Assembly (NCBI RefSeq): GCF_008728515.1
Contig: NC_044990.1
Coordinates: forward strand, 9,383,156-9,447,155
Length of the DNA: 64,000 nt
From: Papio anubis
Lineage: Eukaryota > Chordata > Mammalia > Primates > Cercopithecidae
Direction of reading: 5' to 3'
The position numbers and the translations under genes are program-made. Of the stretch, positions 55,614 through 64,000 are shown piece by piece. Each line of letters begins with the position of its first letter. The stretch's first letter is position 1. The notes beneath the pieces are model-generated. The model worked only from the letters and a program-made list of their open reading frames with translations. It was not told where the DNA came from and made no database searches.

Positions 55614-57766
55614 CTTCCAAAGCAAAGGGAGGACAAAACAGTAGGGAAGAAAAAAACATTAAGGGAAGAAATAGAACATGGCAGAAGTTTATGAAAGAAA
55701 TCAAGATTCTAGTTATACCAAAATACCACGTATCTGTAGATCCACTGCAACTCCAGAAATAAGTAGAACTTCAATAAATGAACATAAAAATACGAGATTA
55801 TAACAATCTATAACTCATGAAATGGCATAGTCTAATATTTGCAAAGTTATGCCTCATTGAGGTGCAATTATGTACCACATCCTAACTCTATTAAAACCAG
55901 AATGTAGAGACTTTGATTAAAGGGTAGACACTGCCACCTTCTGAATGCAAAAAAGCACTCTACAGGTTTACACTGTCAGACCCTAATCCTTAGAAGAACA
56001 TGTTGTCTTAGGAAAAAAAAAAAGTTAATTTGTCAATAACCATGCAATTAGGAGGTTACGAAACATCTAGAAATAAACACTTTTCAGAATGACTAAAGAA
56101 GCTGAAAATTAAGTATTTAATATTTCAATTAACTGTAAGAGTTATAGATTTCCTTAATCTTATTAATTTATTGGACAGAGCAGCAGACTTGAAATTTAAC
56201 TTAGTGATGTCGTGGTTTTTTGAATATCTAAAGGAAAGGAACCTAAATGTTTCAGGATATGATTAAGAAAAACTAGCCTATATTACTTTGTCTAGCTTAT
56301 TTCTGTACTGTATGCCAAGCCATTTAAAAATACTCATTTTTGACCTGAAGTGACTATCAACATTTTCATCAACTTCAAGATACTGGAGAATAACAAAACC
56401 AACTTAAATGTACACAGCCTTTGTCTGAGTCGTAATTATATTTAGTCAAAAAAACCGCTTTATTTGGTCCTCTGCATTCTCTGAAGGATGAGAAAAGACT
56501 TATATCAACAGCATACTTAATGTAGCTGTTACACTAAAAACTTATTACACCTCAAACTAAGTACAATCATACAACATCTGGCGTACTCGTCATCATTTTA
56601 CCAAGCAAACCCACACTTCTTACCTTTTCGTATTTTTCCTTCAGCTTCGCAGCCTTCTTTTCATAAGGCTGCTTGTCATCTGCAGCAGTGTTATTCCACA
56701 TCTCTCCCAGTTTCTTCGCAACATCACCAATGGACAGGCCAGGATGTTCTCCTTTGATTTTTGGGCGATACTCAGAGCAGAACAGGAAGAAGGCCGAACT
56801 AAAAAAAAAAAAAAAAAAAAAATTAGGATTTTAAGTTAACAGACCACAAAAACAAATAGTATCAAGTGTACACTGCATTGCTATTTAAAGCTGCCTGTGA
56901 ATTTCTGTGATGCACTAAACAGGGTGCAAATACTATAATATGCTAATATCCTTCACAACCAAAGCTTAATTTACAACTATTTAGTTTATACTAACTAGAG
57001 CCTCAGATGAACATTCTACAATTACACTATTTCAGAGAGAGAGTATTTTTCAAGAAATAAAAGGACCAAAGGAAATACACTGGGCAAAGGAGACCAAGTG
57101 TCTAATTCAATTGCTCTGGTAACACTCCCACCCAACAGGAATTTTATAATATTTAAATATAACCAGTATGAACACGTATTAGCTAAGAAACTTTGTACAC
57201 TTACACTCTAAACTGACAAAGTAGCTTGCTAAATTTCTCTCAGATTCTACTGTAAACCGTGTCTGGGAAGTAAAAACAGGCAAGATACTCACGGAGGCCT
57301 CTTGGGTGCATTGGGATCCTTGAACTTCTTTTTTGTCTCCCCTTTGGGAGGGATATAGGTTTTCATTTCTCTTTCGTAACGGGCCTTGTCCGCCTTTGCC
57401 ATATCTTCAAATTTTCCTTTCTCTTTAGCAGACATGGTCTACAATATAATTATTTGTAAGTTTAAGTTGTAAAATTTAAGTAAATTATTCTCAAAACCAA
57501 TGTCTTTTGCTATGTAATAGCGTGACACTATGAGAGCGCCAACTAGACTTTTTTTTGCATCCTCAATTGGAAATTGTCTTTTAATTACCTTGTTAGCATG
57601 TTTTAAGCCCTCTTACCTTCCACCTCTCTGAGCACTTCTTAGAAAACTCTGAGAAGTTGACTGAAGCATCTGGGTGCTTCTTCTTATGCTCCTCCCGACA
57701 AGTTTGCACAAAAAATGCATATGATGACATTTTGCCTCTCGGCTTCTTAGGATCTCCTTTGCCCAT
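55440..57766 (-). CDS. HMGB1: High mobility group box 1 protein (four coding exons)
   Basis: Coding join on the minus strand: 57766-57617, 57438-57293, 56798-56624, 55613-55440; 214 residues plus stop. HMGB1 is an abundant nuclear protein that bends DNA and loosens nucleosomes. Released from cells it acts as an alarmin through RAGE and TLR4. Visible parts: box A (about 9-79), box B (about 95-163), a basic linker ending in KKKK, and an all-acidic C-tail. Redox cysteines C23, C45 and C106 are present, as are both lysine-rich nuclear-localisation stretches (about 28-44 and 179-185). All splice sites are GT/AG and phases agree. The acidic tail counts 29 residues against 30 in the human protein as I know it: one GAA codon is missing near the end. 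The rest matches human by memory. Introns mark this as the real gene, not one of the many processed HMGB1 pseudogenes. Confidence 0.97.
56624..56798 (-). CDS. HMGB1: HMGB1 exon 4
   Basis: 175 bases encoding the end of residue 99 to residue 157, most of box B with C106. Acceptor AG follows a pure T22 tract (plus-strand A run 56801-56822). Donor AAAAG/GTAAGA. Confidence 0.96.
57293..57438 (-). CDS. HMGB1: HMGB1 exon 3
   Basis: 146 bases, residues 51-98 plus two bases of 99: [18 protein letters not shown] through KDPNAPKRP, closing box A and the inter-box linker. Acceptor TTGTAG/ACC, donor CCTCC/GTGAGT. Confidence 0.96.
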
Positions 57767-57780
57767 GTTTAGTTATTTTT
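57617..57780 (-). CDS. HMGB1: HMGB1 exon 2, start codon exon
   Basis: Exon 57780-57617, with 14 bases of 5' UTR (AAAAATAACTAAAC) before ATG at 57766, then residues 1-50 through ...KKCSERWK. Contains C23 and C45. Acceptor TTTTTTTTAG, donor GTGGAAG/GTAAGA. Confidence 0.96.
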
Positions 57781-59866
57781 CTAAAAAAAAATAAATTATC
57801 TGATGTTAGCAATAAAATTATGACACATAAGAGCTTGAAGTACTTAGGAAGGGAATGAAAACCAAGGTACTGGTTATTTAACACAGTAGTGACATCAACC
57901 TCCGTGAAATCAGACAAGAATATGGCCGAGAGATTAAATTCCTTGAAGGGGCTATGCCAAGTAAAAACAAAACAAAAACGGTCCTTCACGGCGATCTTAA
58001 GAAGTCTAGACACAAAGATATACCCATACAGTATTCCCTATCTATCCGCCTGAGTCTGCTCTGAAGGCGTAACTGGTCACTTAAACGATTTTAAAATCTA
58101 GAACACCCTTTTAAACCAACCAAACCAAAGGTCAGAAAACATGCTGCCAATTCGTGGATTTGCACTACTAGGTAGGGAACAAACAAGGGCCTAAGCGAGT
58201 CGACTCTTCCTAATTATGGACCTTTAAACAAAAAATCACCGTGTACCGAAAGTTTTCAAAAACACCCTCTTTGCATAAAACTTTGCTCCGAAGAGGGAGC
58301 TGCAGCCAGCTCCGGTGCTCGGAACCCGGCTGGAGGGTGGCGGTGCCACCGCGAGGCAGCCTCGTTTCCTATCGGTTTGGCCCTGAGATGTATTTCTGTT
58401 CTGACTAAACACGTCCGGTCTGAAGTTTCTCCGAGTAAACAAGGATGAGGGACAAAAGCCACTCCTGCTCGTGGCTCGGTGGCCCCCTCCCCCAACTCGG
58501 GGAGTATTTTTTGGAGCCGTGAAAGTTGGGGTGCCTCCCGCGCGGGGCGAGCCCCCCGCCCCCAGAACTTCACCGGTGGCCGCGCGGCCGACGCGAGAGG
58601 ACGCGGCCCGGCTCCCAGGCCCGAGGCCGCCACGTGCACCCGGCAGGCCCCGCAGGCCCGCGCCGCCGCCGCCCCCATTTTGTCAGGCTCCGCGCAGGGA
58701 GAAGCCCCGCTCGAAATGGGGGCTGGCTCCGCCCGCGGCCGCCGGGGCCGGCGCGCACGGAATGGCCGCTGCGCGTCTTCCCCGCCTGCGCCGCCGCCGC
58801 CGCCGCCGCGAGGGCGAGCGCGAGCGAGAATATGGCTCCTTCCCTTTGTGTGTGTGTGTGTGTGAGTGTGTGTGAGTGTGAGTGCGAGGGTGCGGGCGCG
58901 GCGGCGGCGGCGGGCGGGGTGCGCGCCGCGCTCTGGCGCACACACTCGGCCATTACGGCCGGGGGAGGGGCGGGGGGCGCGCGGCCGGGCCCTCCCCTCC
59001 GCGCCGCTCCCCTCCCCCCGCCGCGGTGGGGGCCGCCCGAGGGCCCACCCGCCCGCCACTCCCCGTCTCCCTCCGCGCGGGCCGCGCGCCCCGCCGCCCC
59101 CGCACGGGGAACGCGGGGCTGTGAAAAGAGAGAGGAAAAAAAAAGTTGCCTCGGAACTGCTGCGCCCAGCTCCCCCGCCCGCCCGCCTTGTTTTCTCTCC
59201 AGCGGCGCCGGGCCCCGAAGGTCAGCCATGTTCCAGCAGGCGCAGCGGGCGCCGCTCCCCCGCCACCGCCCGGCCGCCCGCCGCCGCCGCCGCCGCGCCC
59301 GGGCCGAGGCCGGCCGGGCCCGCCTGCCGCCCCCGGGCCCCGCGCCGCCCTCGCCCGCCGCGGCGCCCCGCCCGCCCGCCGCCCGCCCGGCCGGCCGGCC
59401 GCAGCTCCCCCCGCCAGCGCCTGGCTCGCTGCGGCGACCTTGACCAATGCAATATGACGCCGCCGCTGCCCTCCCGCCACTCGAGCCGCGCCGGCCCGCC
59501 GCCCAGCCGCGCTCCGCGCGCCACGCCCGCCGAACGCCCGGCCGAGGGCTAAACACGTTCCAAGGGTACACAATTAAAAAATTTTTTTTTGCGCCAGTCA
59601 GCGCGGACGCCGCCGGGGGTGGAAACTCGCGGGGCGCGGGGCTCCCGGCGCCTCAGGCTGCCTGAGGGAAGGGGCTCCGGCGCGGGGCAGCGTTCCCGGC
59701 GCCCGGGCAGAGGCTCGCTCCGTGCGCAGTTCCCCCCACGGTCCCCCCTCATTTGCCTTTGTGTGGATCCTGACCCGCCGGCTCCCGGCCGCGGGGATCC
59801 GGCCGTCGCGCGGGCTGGGGAGCTGCCGGAGGCGCTCTCCCCGCCGCGGCGCTGCCCCAGACTCAC
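57781..59866 (-). other. HMGB1: HMGB1 intron 1
   Basis: About 2.1 kb. The half nearest exon 1 is extremely GC-rich and belongs to the CpG island; the half nearest exon 2 is ordinary. No embedded gene recognised. Long open frames on both strands (up to 333 residues) are GC artefacts. Confidence 0.85.
58847..58884. repeat. (TG)n microsatellite in HMGB1 intron 1
   Basis: TGTG runs broken by TGAG, inside the CpG island. Confidence 0.88.
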
Positions 59867-59990
59867 CCTCAGCGAGGCACAGAGTCGCCCAGTGCCCGTC
59901 CGGCTCTCACTTGCCCCGGCGCTGTCTCTATGGAGCTCAATGTACTGCAATGGCTGTGAGAGCGGGAGCCAGACGCAGCCTCCTCACTCT
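59867..59990 (-). other. HMGB1: HMGB1 non-coding exon 1
   Basis: Gene-strand text GTGCCTCGCTGAGG followed by the donor GTGAGT (59866-59861). Spliced to exon 2 it gives the 5' UTR ...GCTGAGG-AAAAATAACTAAAC-ATG, which I know from human HMGB1 mRNA. The 3' end at 59867 is firm; the 5' end near 59950-60000 is estimated. Confidence 0.85.
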
Positions 59991-60135
59991 CTCCGCTCTG
60001 TAACATTACTCTCCAGCCAGCGCGGCTCCTATTGGCTACCGCCAACTCACGGGGCTCGCTCATTGGCCCGATACCTCCCATTGTCCTGACCAGAGCCCGT
60101 TTGCTATTGGCTGTCTCCGGGGACACGTCATCAAG
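59991..60135 (-). promoter_or_regulatory. HMGB1: HMGB1 core promoter with three CCAAT boxes
   Basis: Plus-strand ATTGG (CCAAT on the gene strand) at 60031-60035, 60062-60066 and 60106-60110, spaced 31 and 44 bases, plus a TGACGT half-CRE at 60125-60130. Multiple CCAAT boxes without a TATA suggest NF-Y driven expression. Confidence 0.75.
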
Positions 60136-60530
60136 GATTGAAACAGCGCGCAAATCTGAATGTGTGTGTATGCCGGGCAAAGAGGCTGAGGCGGGAGAGG
60201 CAGAGGCAGAGGCAGCAGCTGCTACGGGAAAGCAGAGCTCTATGGTGTATGTGTGCATGTGTCTAACCCAAGCCAGCCCCACACCGGAGCGGCCGCCGGA
60301 GCGAAAAGGGCCTGACTTTTCCACAAGTGTCTCCAACTCCTCAGGCAAAAGAGACACCCACAGGTCTCCCCCCCCCTCTTGCCCCACATTCACGCCCAAA
60401 GCCGTTGAGATAAGAGGCCCCGGGCTTTTAATGGCCCTTAAAAAGTGAGGGGGACACTATGGGGTCATGTCCCCTGAAAACGGGGGTCTCTGCTGGTGCC
60501 GAGGGGCGGAAGCCGCCGAGCCTCTAGCCC

Positions 60531-62034
60531 CTCAAAGGTCTCTGATTGCGTTACACTTTAGGTCTCTGGAAAGGCAGGGCTTCTGTAAGAAAGTGACATG
60601 ATCCAACCAGCCGGGTTTAAAATGCCCCTTTTCTGGGCTCATAAGCCGTCACGTCAGGCTCGCTGAGCAGCTGAAATCTTGAGTCACTGAGCAGGCATTC
60701 AGTTTCACCCTTTTTCTTGGTTTGATCGAGTTTCACAGCATGTCTAGAACTTTTTATTTAAATACAAAGCACTGTCTTAACTTCCTGGAAATCAAATAAT
60801 TATTCCATGTAATTAAAGAACAGCCACTTCGTTTTGATATGGGGTACTCTAGCAGGAAATGTTTGTGAGGCCCTGGTAGAATTAGCAAATTCATTAGAGA
60901 CCACATTCTAAACTGTTTGGCTGTTTTATTTGGCTTGGTGTGGATTACTGTTATAATCAAACGAATCCTTGTGATGCTATCTTTCCCTCCCATCACACCA
61001 CTTAGTGCATCCATGTAACCGCTCTAGGATTACTGGAGTTGTAGGTATACGGTTACCCGAAGGATTAGATGCAGGCAGAGAGTGCATATGCCCAAATCCA
61101 CAGGCTATGGTTTCTCTAACTCACCAAGCTGACTGGTATTAATAGACATACTTACGTCTGTAGAGAAAATGTGCGGGCTGTAGTGGCCAGTTCTGAAGAC
61201 TCTACAGTTATATCAGTCCTTTATGAAACTACTATCTATTCCTTTTAGCCTGAGCAGACCACGCCCCTATTCGGTTATAACAGACTTCCCTTTTTTTCAC
61301 TCTCTAATGGTATTTTGTGCACTTCTAAATCCAACAGCCAATTCCTCCAAATGTAACAGATCAAAGTTGGAATAAATCACCTACGTCGTGTTAATTTGAT
61401 TTTCTGTATTGCTTATAAGCATCCATAACCTAATTTATTTCCTCAAATGTATTAAACTACTTAAGAGTAAGATTAGATAACCTTTCCTGTTTTAATGTTG
61501 ATTTCTTTTTTAAAAGAAAATATACTATTGGTCTCAGGGATTATAGTCTCAGTGAATGGACAATATATCACACACGCACATGAAAAAGACTATAATATTA
61601 AGAGGATATAAATTGGTATACTGCACATGCAGTGTTTAAAGAGAATATATCTCAAGTTAACTTTTATGTTATTTTCACACATATTTACTATCCTCTGCTT
61701 CCCTCTACTAATCACTCAAATTTTACATTTCATTTAAATCTAGATATGTATTTCAATACTGTCTTATCTTCTCAATGTCTCATATTACAAAATATTCATG
61801 AGAATGATTAAGATACTTTCAATGGCATCCATGATATTAAAATTTGATGATTAGTTGAATATGGCACTATCAGTATTTTCCAGGATCAGTGTTGGCTTTG
61901 TACTGGCACGGCCATCCACTTTACTGGTTGTCTATACCAGCTTGCTCCTGCCAGGGTGCATTTATGGCCACAGGACATCTTGAGAGCAGTGGACCCACAC
62001 AAGGTTTCTATTTTGACAGGAGGATATGGTGAGT
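60531..62034. other. Upstream of HMGB1, unique
   Basis: AT-rich, Alu-free. No gene recognised. Human HMGB1 has further upstream first exons, but I cannot place one here. Confidence 0.5.
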
Positions 62035-62185
62035 AATAGGCACTGGAATTGAATAGACTTGGGTGCAAATCCCAGCTCTGCTACTTACTAGCTGTATGAT
62101 CTTGGGCAAGTTTTTAAACCTCCATGCTTCAATTCTCTCAGCCATAAAGTGGAGGGGACCACAGGGTTGTAAAGATTAAACTTTT
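62035..62185 (+). mobile_element. MIR SINE
   Basis: TAGACTTGGGTGCAAATCCC, AGCTCTGCTACTTACTAGC, TATGATCTTGGGCAAGTTT, GCCATAAAGTGGAGGGG: the MIR core in forward order. Confidence 0.88.
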
Positions 62186-62311
62186 TTTCAGGTTTAAAAT
62201 TATATAGACCCCCTCAATTCCATAATTTAGAAAACCTCAAGTGCAGTTAACTTTGAGTTTTTCTTCATATTTTGATCGTATATGAAGGCAGTGATTGCAA
62301 ATCTAGTGAAA

Positions 62312-62615
62312 TTTGTTTTTTTGTTGTTGTTATTGTTTGAGACAGAGTTTCGCTCTTGTTGCCCAGGCTGCAGTGCAGTTGCACGATCTCGGCTCACTGC
62401 AACCTCCGCCTCCCAGTTCAATCGATTCTCCTGCCTCATCCTCCCGAGTAGCTGGGAATACAGGCACGTGCCAACACGCCAAATTTTTTATTTTTAGTAG
62501 AGATGGGGTTTCACCATGTTGGTCAGGCTGGTCTTGAACTCCTGACCTCAGGTAATCCGCCCGCCTCAGCCTCCCAAAGTGCTGGGATTATGGGCGTGAG
62601 CCACCGCACCTGGCC
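62312..62615 (-). mobile_element. Alu element
   Basis: Reverse Alu with a (TTG)n tail, end CCGCACCTGGCC. First Alu after the Alu-free HMGB1 block. Confidence 0.93.
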
Positions 62616-62939
62616 TTGCTTTGTTTTTTTAAAATCCTAACCTCAAACAATGTTAATCTTCCCCTAGTCTGGTGATGGTACCTTTATTTATTCCCAAGTT
62701 TAACAGAGGCTGTGTCAGAGAGAAGAATTTAAAAACCATCACTTGCAGGCACTTCATTTCTTATATTTGATTTTCTGTGATATAGGCAGGGAAGGACATA
62801 AAAAAGAAAGAAATTTTAAAATAAAACCTACATCTTCTAGCTCTAAACCCACAACCTTGATGTTCACTTATTAGACCCTTTTCTTCTTCCACATGAATCC
62901 TTAGTCACAAGTTGACATATTTTACTTTACAGTTATTGG
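62616..62939. other. Intergenic unique sequence
   Basis: No gene. Confidence 0.5.
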
Positions 62940-63249
62940 GTTTTTATTGTTATTGCTTTTGTTTTTTTGAGACAGGGTCTCGCTCTGTTGCCCAGGTTGG
63001 AGTGCAGTGGCAAGATCTGAGCTCACTGCAACCTCCGCCTCCCAGGTTCAAGCAATTCTCATGCCTCAGCCTCCCGAGTAGTTGGGACTACAGGCATGCA
63101 CCACCATGCCCGGGTAATTTTGTATTTTTGATAGAGACAGGGTTTCACCATGTTGGCCAGGCTGGTCTTGAACTCCTGACCTCAAGTGATCTGTCCGCCT
63201 CGGCCTCCCAAAGTGCTGGAATTACAGGTGTGAGCCACGGTATCCGGCC
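62940..63249 (-). mobile_element. Alu element
   Basis: Reverse Alu, GAGACAGGGTCTCGCTCTG to CCACGGTATCCGGCC. Confidence 0.93.
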
Positions 63250-63518
63250 AAGCTACTGGGTGTTTTATTCCAAATTACAAAGTCATCCAGTTGAAAAGCC
63301 CTGAACACCCTCTCCCATGCTCAATTTAACCAACTGAATTACAGATTGTCATTAATATACTTTATGCCCTTCCTCCATCCCCTCTAGGATAGGGGTAGTA
63401 CCTCTTTTCTGTAATCCTGTAATATTCTGTATATTAATTACTGCAATCACAACTGTGGTTCTCCAATTGAATCTGCTTGTCCCACTGCACTGTATATCTT
63501 AAAGGCAAGGACTCTATT
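63250..63518. other. Intergenic unique sequence
   Basis: No gene. Confidence 0.5.
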
Positions 63519-63689
63519 TTTTTTTTTTTTTTCTGAGACAGGGTATTGCTGTATTACCCAGGCTGGAGTGCAGTGCAGTGGCACGATCATGGCTTACAGC
63601 AGCCTCGACTTTCTGGGGCTGAAGCCATCCTCCCACCTCAGCTTCCTGGGAAGCTGGGACTACAGGTGAGAGGCACCATGCCTGGCTTA
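63519..63689 (-). mobile_element. Outer Alu of a nested pair, left part
   Basis: Reverse Alu half, poly-T to ACCATGCCTGGCT. Its sequence appears to resume as CCGGCTAATTTATT at 63987-64000 and is cut by the window end. Confidence 0.85.
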
Positions 63690-63986
63690 TTTATTTATTT
63701 ATTTTTCGAGGCGGAGTCTCCCTCTCTCACCAGGCTGGAGTGCAGTGGCATGATCTTGGCTCACTGCAACCTCCGCCTCATGGGTTCAAGTGATTCCCCT
63801 GCCTCAGCCTCCCGAACAGCTGTGACTACAGGTGTGCACCACCACGCCCAGCTAATTTTTGTATTTTTAGTGGAGATGGGGTTTCACCATGTTGGCCAGG
63901 ATGGTCTTGATCTCTTGACCTTGTGATCCGCCCACTTCGGCCTCCCAATGTGCTGGGATTACAGGCATGAGCCACCGTGCCCAGCC
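63690..63986 (-). mobile_element. Inner Alu of a nested pair
   Basis: Reverse full-length Alu with a (TTTA)n tail, CGAGGCGGAGTCTCCCTC to CACCGTGCCCAGCC, inserted in the middle of the outer Alu. Confidence 0.9.
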
Positions 63987-64000
63987 CCGGCTAATTTATT

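Larger units (their letters stand above)
58471..60530. promoter_or_regulatory. HMGB1: HMGB1 CpG island
   Basis: About 2 kb of very high GC and CpG density spanning exon 1, the start of intron 1 and the upstream region, with no TATA box evident. Such an island fits constitutive, high expression. It also has runs such as GCCGCCGCCGCCGCC. Confidence 0.9.

Noticed and set aside
55352..55636. Lys/Arg/Met-rich minus-strand frame over the HMGB1 tail
   Set aside because: It is a shifted frame of the same exon 5 repeat.
55399..55644. Serine-run open frame on the plus strand
   Set aside because: It is the reverse of the GAA/GAG/GAT acidic-tail codons of HMGB1.
58256..59573. Long open frames (up to 333 residues) on both strands in the HMGB1 CpG island
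   Set aside because: They occur in several frames at once, consist of Arg/Ala/Gly/Pro runs, cross the HMGB1 exon 1-intron 1 region and match no family. High GC removes stop codons.
2300..63926. Many 60-165 residue frames with phrases like SAHCNLRLPGSSDSPASAS
   Set aside because: These are translations of Alu elements, not genes.
1..64000. tRNA, rRNA or microRNA genes
   Set aside because: No cloverleaf A/B-box pair or known microRNA hairpin was recognised by eye. tRNA-like words belong to MIR elements and 7SL-like words to Alus.

Overview
The window is primate nuclear DNA, packed with Alu elements (over 50 full or partial copies). Older layers are also present: LINE-1, L2, MIR, a THE1-type LTR and DNA-transposon relics. 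One young Alu at about 44.9-45.2 kb carries the base changes I associate with the AluYR lineage of Old World monkeys. I therefore read the source as an Old World monkey (macaque or baboon type) rather than human, in the region syntenic with human 13q12.3.

Two protein-coding loci are supported. HMGB1 lies on the minus strand. It has a non-coding exon 1 in a strong CpG island (about 59.87-60.0 kb) and four coding exons between 57,766 and 55,440. A long AT-rich 3' UTR runs towards smaller coordinates, with polyadenylation signals at about 54.86 and 53.96 kb. The predicted protein has 214 residues. It differs from the human protein as I know it only by one fewer glutamate in the acidic tail. On the plus strand at 24,178-24,642 is an intact, intronless retrocopy of UBE2L3, annotated in human as UBE2L5. 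It has a short poly(A) tail and target-site duplications and encodes a full 154-residue E2 enzyme.

Layout: 1-5.5 kb holds MER5 and L1 relics, Alus, microsatellites and a small CpG-rich patch at 3.8-4.3 kb. 5.5-13.7 kb is repeat-rich, with Alus, an ancient LINE relic, L2, a THE1-type LTR and an L1 3' end. 13.7-19.4 kb is mostly unique, with a second CpG island at 17.6-18.6 kb that contains a purine-rich tract and a 10-bp-register minisatellite. 19.4-51.9 kb is an Alu-dense intergenic stretch containing the UBE2L3 retrocopy and a GC-rich patch with a 25-base poly-C run at 39.4 kb. 52.0-62.3 kb contains HMGB1 and is free of Alus. 62.3-64 kb is Alu-rich again and ends inside a nested Alu.

I found no prokaryotic-type operon, CRISPR array, defence system, tRNA or rRNA gene, and no convincing previously unknown gene system. 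The most interesting items are the HMGB1 tail-length difference, the intact UBE2L3 retrocopy with an intact YY1-like motif at its start codon, the decamer minisatellite in the orphan CpG island, duplications in the HMGB1 3' region, and an Alu that has a target-site duplication but lacks its 3' end. Long open frames in the CpG islands and inside Alus are composition artefacts.
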